Shown here one piece after another: positions 12,540 through 23,527 of a stretch of DNA of 64,000 bases. The translations under genes and the position numbers were made by a program. Origin of the DNA: Hedera helix (taxonomy: Eukaryota; Streptophyta; Magnoliopsida; Apiales; Araliaceae); NCBI GenBank assembly GCA_947179155.2, contig OX359278.1:29454773-29518772 (forward strand). Reading direction: 5' to 3'. The notes beneath the pieces were generated by a model. That model was not told the origin of the DNA. It saw nothing but the letters and a program-made list of their open reading frames with translations, and did no database searches. How positions within the stretch are numbered: position 1 is the first letter of the stretch; every line of letters begins with the position of its first letter.

Positions 12540-14080
12540 ATTAATTTTATTGTCGAAGAAACGCATAACGGGATGAAAAAAGAACACCCCGAGGGGGTCC
12601 ACCCTAGGGGCCGAATCCTAGGGGGGGCGAACCTTAGGGGGACGAACCCTAGGGGGCTTCAATCCATATTTTTCGGTCTTCATTCGTTCATTGTCCGTTT
12701 GTTCGTTATTCGTTATTCGTTATTTTTTGTTTTAGTTCATTCAATGTAAACCCTAATTTTATTCATGGGCTCACATTTGCCCCCTGCACGTGAGTCATAG
12801 CTTGGAAGTGACAATCATGCACAAAATTTTGAGTTTTCGAAGGGTCGATATTATTTTTATTATAACTTTTGACTCGTTTGGAGTTTCGGGGCCAATAATA
12901 TGTTGAAACGACCGTATCGACGAGTACTACAAAACTAATCACTAAAGGCCATGATGAACACCATAAAAAGCCCAAAAAAGTCTCAGAAGCAGGTGTTTTG
13001 GCCTTTCGAAGTTTTTTCGATTCTTTTTAGATTTTTTCATATTTTGATTATTCATTTCATATTTAAGCCTTCCAGCTCACTTTTTAGTGTTTAAAATATA
13101 TTTTCACACATTCTAGGGTTGAACATTTCGTGAAATTATATACCTCAAGTAGAATTTTTTAGGCTTCCGAAATTCGAAACCTAAGAAGCAAAATCCCTAG
13201 GGTCGAATCCTAGGGTATAAATTCGAACCCTAGGGTTTGCCGCGATTTAGGATGATTTTTTGAGAGTTATTGTTTCTTTGTCCTTACTTCTTTTCGGAAG
13301 TTGAAATGAAGTTGACTTGAAACGGGATCGTCGAAACTTTGCCTCAAGGCTAGACCACCTAGAGTGGGTGAACCTTAGGGGTCTTTCCCCTCCTTCATGA
13401 ATTTTGTCTTCATTTTTCTTCTTTTTTTGTGTAATTGCATAATTTTTGGTGTTTAAATCTTCTTTTGATAGTTATTTTTTCTTGTTTCAGGTGTTTTTAA
13501 TACATTCACAAGGCTTTTCTAAGTCTCTTCATCTTAAAGGGACTTTGACTTTTCAAGAAAGAATTAACTTCTCTGACGTGAGGAAAAAAATTTGTTTTAA
13601 GTAACCAATACGTCAAGAAGGATCTCGAAAGAGGTATGCGTGAAAAACCCCTAGGGGTCGAGCCTTAGGGGGCGAACCCTAGTTTTTTTTTCCACCACCG
13701 TTAGAGAGGGGGGGGGGCACCCTAGAGGGCCTAACCCTAGGGGCTTTTTTTTTGTTTTTTGCTCCTTTATTCTTTTCTTCGTGTTTCATTTACGTGGTTC
13801 AAATCAAGTCCGCTTTAGAAAAAATTATCATAACTTTGCATCAAGACGATACCACCTAGGGTGAGTGAATCCTAAGGGGACAACCCTAGGTTTTCGTCTT
13901 TCGATCATGTTTGTCTGGGTTTCCGACTTTTTTGACTTTCATTTAATTCCTTAGGGTTAACTATGAACCCTAGTTTAGACTCACATTTGCTTCCCGTACG
14001 TAAGTCATGCTTTGAGTGAGTTACGTGCGTAATACTTCAAGTCGCTGAGTCCTTAGGATTAAGTGCCTTGGACTCTTTTG
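12540..14080. repeat. CCCTAGGG-rich block with internal long direct repeat
   Basis: The block contains more than ten CCCTAGGG / CTTAGGGG motifs, mostly in a gaaccctaggg context. A longer unit repeats about 1.2 kb apart: CTCACATTTGCCCCCTGCAC at 12770 and CTCACATTTGCTTCCCGTAC at 13981, each followed by gtgagtcat- or gtaagtcat-type sequence. No protein is readable through it. It probably belongs to the non-coding part of the decayed Ty3 element. Confidence 0.55.
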
Positions 14081-14084
14081 AAAA

Positions 14085-14278
14085 ATATAACTATTCGAGT
14101 CGAAGGCTTAGGGTCAATCACCTCATCACTTTTGAAGTAAAAGTGTAACTTTTCGGGTCAAGAGCTTAGGGTCAAGCACCTCATCACTTTTGAAGTAAAA
14201 ATATAACTTTTTTTCGGGTTAGAGGACTTGGTCAAGTCGGGGTGCCTCGATCACTTTTTTGAAGAAAAAAAAGTGTAG

Positions 14279-14342
<64 letters not shown>
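14085..14342. repeat. About 62-bp tandem repeat followed by (TA)n
   Basis: Three to four diverged copies carry the wording cttagggtcaa-caccTCATCACTTTTGAAGTAAAA (starts near 14090, 14150 and 14215). A (TA)31 tract follows at 14281-14342. Confidence 0.75.
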
Positions 14343-14345
<3 letters not shown>

Positions 14346-14559
14346 TATTTTGTCACTTTTAAAGTTCAAAGTTTAACTCTTATATATGTAAATTCAAATC
14401 GTTTTCGTTACTTTTGAAGTTCAAAGTATGACTTTGAAGAAATTCTTTGCTCAAGATATAATACATTTATTTAATAATATCAAGAGACACAAATAAAAAT
14501 GAGAAAGTAACTTATTTGACAATTGCTTGTCTAGTATGCCGCCTCATTGTAGGTGATAG

Positions 14560-15852
14560 CTGACGGTTCCGGATTATTTTCATTCTTTTCTCTCTTGTCC
14601 CCCCTTGTGGCTTTAGCTGAGAATCTGGTAAAGCCATAGCAACTGTCCTCTTACCCTTCTACATTACGGTCTTGCAACTCTCAGGTAATAATTCGATTCC
14701 TCCTCCCAAATATTATGCAAATGATGCAAGTGTTGTGAAAGAGTCATACGCCTTGGTAATAAGGTGGGGCTTGAAGGCATCCAGAGCATCATTGTTGCAT
14801 ATTCTGACGAGGTTCTTTTCTTCAATTGGTTCTACATACTTCTGTGCTTGAGTTCTGAATCTATCGACATAATCTGATAACCCTTCGCTTGATTTTTATG
14901 TGATTCTCATCAGCTCTATTATGGTCACCTGTTTCTACACATAGAAAAATTTCTTAAAAATTTGTAACTTCATGTCATCCCAATCCTGAACTGACCCATT
15001 TTCCAGATTGTAGTACCAACTGAAGGCACCATCTGTTAGAATTTTATTGAACTCCATCAATAGGATATTATGATTACCGACTTCATCGTGAACCAACCAT
15101 GGGGACATTTATTCCACAAACCGGGCTATATGCTCCCTTGTGTTCCCTTTCTCCCAATTGTATTTCGGGAATTGCGGAGGGTGTTCAATATAACCTGTCG
15201 GATAAGGTTGTCTACGAACATGTGCCAGATAAGGAGGGATGAAGTCCAGTTCTGTGGGCCTAGTTATTTGTTTGTGAAGTTGGTTGATCACATCTATTAT
15301 GTTATTTTTTGTTACATACCGACTTGACATGTGAACCTTTCGAGGTGTGGTCATCGGAGTCTGTATTTGTGAAAATGGTGACATGGTGGTTGGAATTATT
15401 GCTGGTCGAGGCGGATTTATTTCTGTTTGGGGTAGTGGCATGTCACCACTATTCTGGGGCTCTAGAGTGATGGTTGGAATTTGTTGGGTTTTCATTATTA
15501 GAGGTGCATTTTGAGTGTCGTCGTTGTTGTTTCCCACTCTTGCTTGCTTTCTTTGCGAACTTTGTGGAAACATAGCTCTAAAGGTCGAGATTTACATAAC
15601 CTGTTGGCGAAAACTCATCATCTCCTCCTATTGTTTTTGCATTTCCAGAATTATGGACATCATCACTTCTTGCCCTTCACGAGTCTCCTTCAATAAATCC
15701 TTCATTATATCCCGTTGCATGGCCTCCATGGTATTTTGCTCTATTATTGCTCCCTCTCTTCGTATTCCCGTGTTTACTGCCATGATACTCGTGAGTTGTT
15801 GATCAGCCATTTGCGGTGAAGTGCTACTCGTAATCGGTGAATCTCTTCTCAT
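14560..15852 (-). pseudogene. gag: Decayed Ty3-type gag polyprotein
   Basis: One reading frame can be followed from the ATG at 15852 down to about 14560, about 430 codons. It holds roughly eight in-frame stops but no frameshift that I could see. The gag signature is clear: PTGYIEHPPQFPKYNW and NTREHIARFVE near 15110-15200, then ILTDGAFSWYYNLENG, VQDWDDMKLQIFKKFF and LSDYVDRFRTQAQKY. This is the retrotrans_gag layout (capsid core with SWY..L and W..M...F). The N-terminal 180 residues are Gln/Pro/Met-rich. No protease or pol follows. It is a dead Ty3 element whose exact lineage I cannot name. Confidence 0.75.
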
Positions 15853-16454
15853 GGCTCTCCCACTCTGAGTTGTGGATATACAATGACTGGATTATGAACA
15901 TATTTTACATTCCCAGCCAGCGTAATGAGCCCTTTTAGACATGCAAGAGTTTCCCAATAAGAATGTTAATCTTTTATAATCTTCTAATATACCCTAGCAG
16001 GTTCCCAATTGCATGTACATAGTATTATATTTATTAGGCTTAAAATTGTATTATTAATTAATATCAATATTTGGCTTTTCCTATGATAGTTTTCATTTAA
16101 TCAAAGTTTTCAAAGGTTTGAAATGTAAAATTCTGAATCCTAATTATGAATTTGTTGCTTGTGCGTCTTTCTTTCAATTGAAGTTTTTCATTGGGTACAT
16201 GTATTTGTGTTGTCCATAATACATAGATAGTGTTATTTGTAGTGCTAATGCAGGGTTTGTTTATATTTCTAAACTAGGTATCGTAAACATGTATTTGATG
16301 CAACTTTAACTAATATGTAAATGTGTATTTAGAGACGAAATTGTGTGCAACTGTAATATATAAATGTGTATTTATACAATGACTGATTCAATATTTTCCC
16401 TTACTTTGTTCTGTTATTCAACTTTAGATTTTAATTGCAAGAATTTGATGAGAG
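15853..16454. other. AT-rich spacer between gag pseudogene and CACTA remnant
   Basis: No gene or clear repeat. It should contain the leader of the minus-strand gag element and the start of the CACTA remnant, but neither an LTR end nor a CACTA terminus could be located by eye. Confidence 0.35.
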
Positions 16455-16988
16455 TTGGAATTCAATAAGAATATAATTTTACATTTTAATTGCAAGATTT
16501 TAGTAGTTCAAGATCGTAATTTCATGGATAAGAGCTGGACTCATCATGAGCGTATATCTGCGACTTATTGCAATGGGGTCAAAAGCTTCATTGAACATGT
16601 ATGTGCAACAATGGGCCCAACCGTTGACATTTTTTTTGTGGATGATTTGAAATTACGCAGCAATTGGAAAATTGTTCAAAGGTTTAACCACAGACACATA
16701 TTTGATGTTCCAGAGGATGAAACGGATGAGATTAAAGAATCTACCCCTAACGATAGTGTTAACCTTGATGATGAGTCACCTGATGTTGACATTGTTACTG
16801 AGGATCACGAAATAGGGCCAATGGATAGAGTTGACGTTGTTCCAGAAATAATAAATTGTAGTGTCTTAAGACAAAAAACTCAGAAAATTAACATAAAACA
16901 TAATATCTTATTCGATGAAGACATGAGTGATGATGTAGATGAGGATGATTTTGAGGAGGATAAATTTGATGAGGAGGGGTACATATAG
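16455..16988 (+). pseudogene. Internally deleted CACTA transposase remnant
   Basis: A 177-residue ORF. From about residue 24, MDKSWTHHERISATYCNGVK resembles the start of the transposase-associated domain at the N-terminus of TNP2-type CACTA transposases. It then joins directly to the type of sequence found at the end of the DUF4216 region (VDDLKLRSNWKIVQRF, HRHIFDVPEDE) and a long acidic tail (DVDEDDFEEDKFDEEG). In intact CACTA proteins these parts are separated by many hundreds of residues including the catalytic core. This looks like a deletion derivative that cannot be catalytic. It sits upstream of captured host exons in the same orientation. Confidence 0.65.
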
Positions 16989-17283
16989 TAAAGATGGTAC
17001 ACCTGTGGAGTATCGTAATGAGGAAGAACAAAGTATGGATGAGGAAGATGGTGAGAACTAACATCAAATAAGGTATACTAATAAACTAACACATTGAAGC
17101 AGTGTAAGTTTTTTTTTTTGGTTATAAACTAATAGTTCAGTGTTTTGATATTCCTGATGTGACGTATGATCTAACTTTATGCAGGGGCTAGGCTACTTGA
17201 AAGTAATTTCATAAACAACATGTCAGTGGTTTTTGGTTTGTGCTTAAGTGTATGTGATCCACATCTTAAAATCATTTTTTTAG

Positions 17284-17357
17284 GACTCATTTTATTATCC
17301 TCTTAATGATGAACAATTAGATAAAGTTCATGAGTACAATTTTGATCATCCGGACAA
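17284..17357 (+). pseudogene. Captured exon of a uridine kinase-like gene
   Basis: Preceded by a TTTTTTTAG acceptor and followed by a GTATATT donor. The translation DSFYYPLNDEQLDKVHEYNF plus DHPDK matches a conserved stretch of plant uridine kinase / UPRT fusion enzymes (UKL type: DSFY...L...V.EYNFDHPDAF), which phosphorylate uridine in pyrimidine salvage. Only this exon is recognisable and the Walker A motif is absent. It is interpreted as a fragment carried by the surrounding transposon. Confidence 0.65.
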
Positions 17358-17828
17358 GTATATTCAATTTTGATTACTGTATCATATGTGGCACTTTATT
17401 GTTAATAGATGGTTCTGATCTGCACTTTAATATCTTATGGTGTTATGCAGGTTCATTATGCATTTGTTTGTGTCTAATATTGCCTTACTATCTATTCTGG
17501 CATCGACCTCGTAGGTTGCCCCAACCATCGAATTGTGGCTATAATGCTTATGACTTAGGTTGTTATGTAAGGTTGTAGTTCTGTTTATGCTTTACTACTT
17601 TTTCAAAATTTGATCAAAATGTAACTGAAAATTTGCTTAATCCTTTATGCTTTTATAGCTCACGGAACCACTGAATTATGAAAGGAAAAGATGGGTTCTA
17701 GTAGTCGTACCTTTTGTAGTGTTCTACTTTATATTCTCATTGGGTTGTGTGCTTTCTATCAATGTTTTAGAATTACGGTTGATGCAGACCAGACTGCATA
17801 AATAAATTTTCTACTTTGTATTCTCAAG

Positions 17829-18692
17829 CTGACTTTTATCATGTGATGATTTACATGTTCTTGAGTCCCTTTGACGATCTTGGTGAAAATCAGTTGTTTT
17901 GGGGGTAGAGTGATCTTCAGGCATGGTTTCTCATTTATAGATTTAGATTTGGAGTTGAATTTGTATTCTAGACTTGTTCATTGAGTATATTTTTTGCAGG
18001 TCTTATTGTTGCTTGCTGCTCTTATTGTTGTTCCGTGGATGCTATTTCCAAAACCTTTTATTTTGAAGAAACTTCACTCTGAGGTATTATGTGTGTGCAC
18101 TCAAACATTCTATTTTTTTCCCTGGGCAAAACAAAAGGAAGCCTATTTGTTCACACACTTTTTTATTAAATTTTGGTTACTTTTTGATTGGCCGAATACA
18201 CATGATCCTCTAGTCGACTCTAGTTCTTACATTGTTAAGTATTAGGGTCTTTAATTATTAATCGGTACCACTCTTTCACATCACAATATAAGTTACTTGA
18301 AAGGCTAGAGAAGTCATTAAATATAGTTATTAATTGTTCTTAGGTCTTTATGTATAGATTTCAAGGTCATACTTACGAAATTCTTAGAACCTCTGAGATG
18401 GATCTTGATTCATAACCTGATTCTGCAAGGCAACACATTGAGGAATTCAACTTTAGTGAGATATTTGTACATTAAATGATTCATTCTATTGAATTTGTGC
18501 TTGGCACAATTTCTAATACCGCATCCTACCTTAGACTCTGGGCTTTAAGGTATGGCCCTTGTTGCAACCTGTCTTGAGCACTTTTAATTCCTTATTTTTC
18601 ATATTTTGTATGATATTTGCTACTGTGTTTACAGCTTGGTTTAGTCAGAGTTATCCACCATTTTCTAAGAGAAAGTCTTCCTCGCCAGGGGG
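17829..18692 (+). pseudogene. Captured V-ATPase subunit a (VHA-a) gene fragment, four exons
   Basis: Exons at 17829-17920, 18000-18083, 18356-18549 and about 18635-18692 encode consecutive parts of the membrane domain of V-type proton ATPase subunit a: [46 protein letters not shown]-like and [20 protein letters not shown], then SELSTIF. Introns are retained, so the fragment was captured from DNA. It is broken: a stop after NQLFWG, a stop before PDSARQH, a stop in place of the residue before MIHSIEF, a shift and stop in exon 4, a GC donor after exon 1 and a damaged acceptor before exon 3. The intact gene has more than 15 exons and about 810 residues. It lies downstream of CACTA transposase remnants in the same orientation. 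Confidence 0.85.
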
Positions 18693-20545
18693 TAAGTTGA
18701 TTTAGTTTGTTACTATTGCAAACTCATTCTATCTTAGTTCAATTGCAATCAGTTTGTATTCTCACTAGGTTGTGTGCTTTCTATCAAATACCACCCTTCT
18801 AATCTATTTCATACAGGTCATTAGCGCACTAACCCATTTTATGGGATAATGGGAGCTACTTCATTAATGTCAGAGTTTCATAATAGACATTTATATTATA
18901 TTCTTCTTAGGAGTGTGATTACAGATTAGATAACTACCCACAATTATAGATCAGATAGCTACCCGTATCCAATCTATTTACAGTCATAATATGGATATGT
19001 ACTCCTACAAATGGCTAATCTATAAGAAGCGTGCAAATCTTTAAATAAATAGTAAGGTTTATTTATTTTTCAACTGGAATTTTTATGGGACTTGAACATA
19101 AAATAAATAGTAAGGCTTTATGAAGTTGTTACTAGATTATCTCTATGCCATTTTGCCATCATCCATCTGCTAAATGTTGTTAATTATTTGGAGGAAGACT
19201 ACTTCTACCTATCTTAAATACTGGAAATGGAGGAATTAAGAATTGTAATATATATATATTGAAGAACTATGACAGGTTTAGATAGTTGATTGTAAATATG
19301 ATAATTGATTATGTACTGTCGGTAGAGGGAGGAAGAGATGCATGGGCCATCCTCATCTCTCACCTCCCATCCTGAGTAACTAAAAAGCAAAAAAGTAGAC
19401 ATATTTGTTATCTTGTAATAACTTGTCCCTCATGGCATTACGATGGTACATGGACAACCTCATATTAACATACACATATAAGGGAAGGCCTTTGCATTTT
19501 GATTTTACTTTGGCATCAAGTTATGTGAAATGGATAAATCCTTCTGTGACGTATAGCATGATTGACTTGTCATTTATTTTTCTCTGCGGTGAATTTCTAG
19601 CTCATTGATTTTTTACCCAACACAACTTTATTCTGTACCTAATTTGATGTCTCATTGTTCCTGCGAGCTCACACATACAAAGAAAGAGGTCTAGATTTTC
19701 AATATCTATAGACTTGGTGAGTTTTGTTACATGTAAATGAATTCAAATACTTGATATATGACAATGATTAAACAACTATGTTCATATGCTAGCAGATGCT
19801 TATGGCCAAAAAGTGGAGTATATTTTATTGCTTTTTTTTTACCTGGTGATATAGGATGGCAGAAGTAAAGGAAAGAGTTCTTACACTGGCAATTCCTTCA
19901 GATATGCAATCCATTCATAAGCGCTGCAAAAATCTGGACTAAAATTAAACTTGCCTTTCATGAATAGGTCAATAAACATTGATCATATCTTCTGATTATT
20001 GACCAGAGAACATTAATATAATCAAACTTGTATATCTTCTTAAGGGTAATTTTTTAATAATTTGTATGATATTGTGATTGCCTATTTGCCTTTTTCTACT
20101 TATGTGCAATATGGTGTATATTAGTATCACACTGCAACTCTATTGTCTTTATGTATTGATTTTGGCACTACGTGCCTCTGCTGACCTTTTTGCTTTATTT
20201 TTCTACATCTATGACTTGCTATTATTTTTAAATATGTGTATGAAGACTTCTTTTATATTCCTTACAATATTAGGTACAAAATTTCCTGAATATGATGCGC
20301 TATGTTTACGAAAGAAAATGGACGAAATAAGAAGCGTACTCTCTCTATATATGTAAATATATATTTGATTGAAGAATCGTGGTAGCCTTAGATGGTTGAT
20401 TGTAAAGATAATGAATGATTATGTACTGGATGATTTTATTAAGTTAATAATATTTTAGTTTATTTTTTATTTTTGCCATTATTTGCTATGGGGTCATTGA
20501 GTCAGTTAGGTACACAACAAGATTGTTATTTTTTGATTTGGCAAT
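18693..20545. other. AT-rich sequence, probable CACTA interior, with a duplicated segment
   Basis: No gene is recognised. A segment of about 60 bases occurs at 19256-19318 and 20366-20430, sharing tagatagttgattgtaaata / tagatggttgattgtaaaga and gattatgtactg. A plus-strand piece near 20275-20350 reads FPEYDALCLRKKMDEI from an acceptor-like TATTAG and may be another captured exon, but I cannot name its source. Confidence 0.4.
20541..20545. repeat. Target site duplication (GCAAT), left copy of solo LTR
   Basis: GCAAT directly precedes the TG terminus at 20546 and is repeated at 22720-22724. Confidence 0.9.
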
Positions 20546-22719
20546 TGTCAACGCCGGGATTTTCGCCGTCTCGTTTTTTATTATTAAAATGTCCCTTTCC
20601 AATTTTAGCCTTTTGAATTAAATGTGATTTTGAAAAGGGTCGGCTTAATGTCGACGGGTTTTGAAAGATCGATTTTTTATGAGCCAATTGACCAGAGTCG
20701 CCAGTTGGTATATTTGAAATGGATGTACCAACTCATCCGAGTTTGTTTTCGTAATCGCTGGCTCATATGTGACTCCGAGTTAATTGGTCCGCAAACCGAG
20801 ATTCATAGAGTTCGGGGGCTTGCTTAAGCGAGGGGAAGGTGTTAGGCACCCCCCGACTTCCGTGAAACACGGTTACCGCAATCTCGATGTTTTCCTATCC
20901 TTTTAGATCCTAAAAATATGCGTGTGCGCGCGTGTGTGTATGTGTGCCTAAATGGATGTTTGTGGTGTCCTTTTGCATAAAGTTGCTTTGATTCTATATG
21001 GCAAATGTGTTTATCTGGAAAGCGTTTTAGACATCCTTTGACCCAATTGACAAGACTTCATTTTTTACAATAAAGATTGATTTTAATTTCGAAAGCGATG
21101 GGGGGGTTTTTATTAGGTGTCGTTTTCATAAAACAATTTGTAAACTTTTGTCAAATAGGTATCGAGACTATACATTGCCCTCTAATAATAAAATGAACAA
21201 AATGAAGGCAACTTCTAGAACTCTTTCACCCTATGCACAAAGTTTAATGAAAACATTTATTTATTTGCGAAATCGTTTTTTTTTTGACCTTTTGGAACCA
21301 AATGAAGCCTTTTTGCCAAACATGGATTTAAGTTCGCCAAAACTCTTAATTTTAATCCTCGTGGATCTAATATCCTAATTTGCTTGATTTTATAAAAATC
21401 TTTATCATTTCATTCCAAAATCGTTTTTTTCGTGTCAAAAGGGAAAACCAAGCATCAAAATAACGTTGCGGCTATTCACGGGCATGTAAGCCATCCGAAT
21501 AACCCCAAACGCCCACAATCGCACATTTCATTATTACGGGGCCTTAAACCCGATTTTCGATCCGACATCGCTTTAAGGCCCGAAAATTACATATTTACAA
21601 TACAAATGCATCGCCATCGCTACATGCGTAAATGCTAACAAATAAACTAAAAGGATATCATTGGGAGGTTAGGAGGAGATTTAATCCGCCATAAATCCTC
21701 TCTAACCGTCCCTAATCCATAGATCTACAATATATTGACTACATTGGATCTAACTTCCAAATACACTAAATCAAACTATTGAAAACGCAATGCACCAAAT
21801 ATTTTCGGATCCACAGAAGATCCACCCAACAAATGCACAAATAAACAAATATTTACAAAAGATTAAAGCACTAAAACAAGATAAAAGATTAAATCTAATA
21901 AATCTACAAAACATGCACCAATACTAAGAGAGATCGAGATTATTGCCTTGATATTGATGGATATAACACACTAGCCCTCAAATCGGATGTAGGATACAAT
22001 ATGATGTGGGAAGATTGAACAAAATGAGACAAATCCTCACATTTCTCTCACAAACCCGAAGGTTTCTCTCTCTATTCCGCCATTTTTCTCTCTCTAAAAC
22101 CTTCAAAACTCTTCTCTTTTCTCTCGGGCGCGAAAATGGCCGTTGTATAGCTGATCGGAGGCAGCCGCAGATGCATCTGCGGCTGCCTGCTGTGGCTGCC
22201 TGGGCCGCCGCCTCGGCTGCCGTGTGCCGTCCTCGAGCCGTGCGAAGCCCCAAAAGTCGTTGGCCGCAGATGCATCTGCGGCTGTCTGGCTTGATTTTCT
22301 CGATTTCCGTGCCACGTGGTCTTAAATCGCCAATTTCTGCTGTATTATTTCGGAAGGCTGTTCCTCGGTGTATAAATTGCTCGTTGTGCTTGGCTTCCAG
22401 GGGGCGCTGCCCCCTACCCCCCCCGCCAGCTCACCGGCGAGCTGGGCAGCCGCTCGCTCACCGGGGAGCGAGACCCCCGAACATCGTAAGCGGAGTGGCC
22501 ATTAGTCGTCTTTTGTGGTCAGCTCAGGCCTTTCTGGATTAACTGTTCGCCTTGCCTCAAGTGACCGGATGCTCGTTGTCCGTTGTGGCGGTTTTGACCA
22601 TAAATCGCTGGGGTGGCTTTGTGCTGGGGTCCACCTTTCTTTCCGCATGTCGGGTCAAATGACGATTTTGCCCTCCTGCCAGGGTTAGTAGAGAAAGTGC
22701 AAAATTTTGGGTGTCTACA
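20546..22719 (-). mobile_element. Solo LTR of the same Tat/Ogre family, reverse orientation
   Basis: The 2174-bp sequence starts TGTCAACGCCGGGATTTTCG and ends AAAATTTTGGGTGTCTACA. These are the reverse complements of the end and start of the LTRs at 35249-37489 and 50989-53249. Internal landmarks also match: the GGAAGGTGTTAGGCACCCCC segment, the (TG)n tract matching (CA)n, the GCCGCAGATGC module and the GGGTCAAATGACGATTTTGC segment. It is flanked by a perfect 5-bp duplication, with no internal domain. This is a solo LTR left by LTR-LTR recombination, visibly more diverged than the two LTRs of the complete element. Confidence 0.95.
22161..22283. repeat. Palindromic GC-rich modules in the solo LTR
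   Basis: GCCGCAGATGCATCTGCGGC is a perfect 20-base palindrome, extended to 26 bases at 22161-22186. It recurs at 22263-22282. Related modules sit in both LTRs of the complete element and near its 3' untranslated region. Confidence 0.9.
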
Positions 22720-23527
22720 GCAATGATACAGTAAATGGCTATTTCGTTACCAAAGCGTTGTACAATTAAGGATATAGCAACAATTTTTTATACATTTAGC
22801 AATAAATTTTCGTTGCTATGGCAGTATAATATAATATTTGGCAACGAAAAATTAACCTAATAACAACGGGGAGAATATTGTTGCTATACCTAAATAAAAA
22901 TGTAACATTTATATAGTTACAAATCATATCAATTTTCGTTACTCATATAAAGAAACGACAACGTATAATGTCGTTTCTAATTAACAACTTTCGTTGCTAT
23001 TGAAAAATAACTCGCAACAAACATTATCGTTGTTGATTAATCGTAATGTCGTTGCAAAAGAGTATAATTAGCAACGAATATCGTTGCTAAAAAATATACA
23101 ATCAGCAACGAAAATAGGTATAGGCAACACTTTCCAGCCTTTTCCGCAACGAAATCGATCGTTGGCAAAAGTGAACCAACTGCAACAAAAACACATGTTC
23201 GTTGCCCAAAAAAAGAGTTCATTTCGTTGCCAATTCGTAGGATTTTGTAATGAAATATAATTTTCAGTAATGATTTTTTATTGATTCCGCAACAATAAAT
23301 TTTGTTGCTAAAGGATCAAGGCTTTTGCACGAAAACCAACTTGCGTTGCAAAATATATCACTTTCGGCGACAACCAAAATACGTTTTTTGCGGAATAATT
23401 AGCAATGCTCATTGCGCAACGAAAGGTGCAATGACAAGAAAATCGTTGCTAAAGTCTTTTTGCAACGAAATGTGGTACCTTTAGCAACGAAAACCTGTTG
23501 TTACTAAATCCCTATTTTTTTGTAGTC
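22720..23527. repeat. Dense GCAACGAAA / TTTCGTTGC subterminal repeats of a DNA transposon
   Basis: About 25 short motifs of the type GCAACGAAA or TTTCGTTGCTA occur in both orientations over 800 bases. The segment ends CTATTTTTTTGTAGTC, the reverse complement of a CACTACAAAAAAATAG-like CACTA terminus with one base changed. Such motif clusters are typical subterminal transposase-binding regions. The first five bases (22720-22724) are the right GCAAT duplication of the solo LTR, which therefore inserted into this element. The opposite terminus was not found. Confidence 0.65.

Noticed and set aside
22006..22542. 178-residue ORF in the solo LTR
   Set aside because: Lies in the same GC-rich LTR segment with competing ORFs on the opposite strand; the composition explains it.
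20513..23527. CACAACAAG at 20513 as the left terminus of the element ending at 23527
   Set aside because: It resembles a CACTA start, but flanking trinucleotides differ (GTA and CAT) and no subterminal motifs follow it on the left side.
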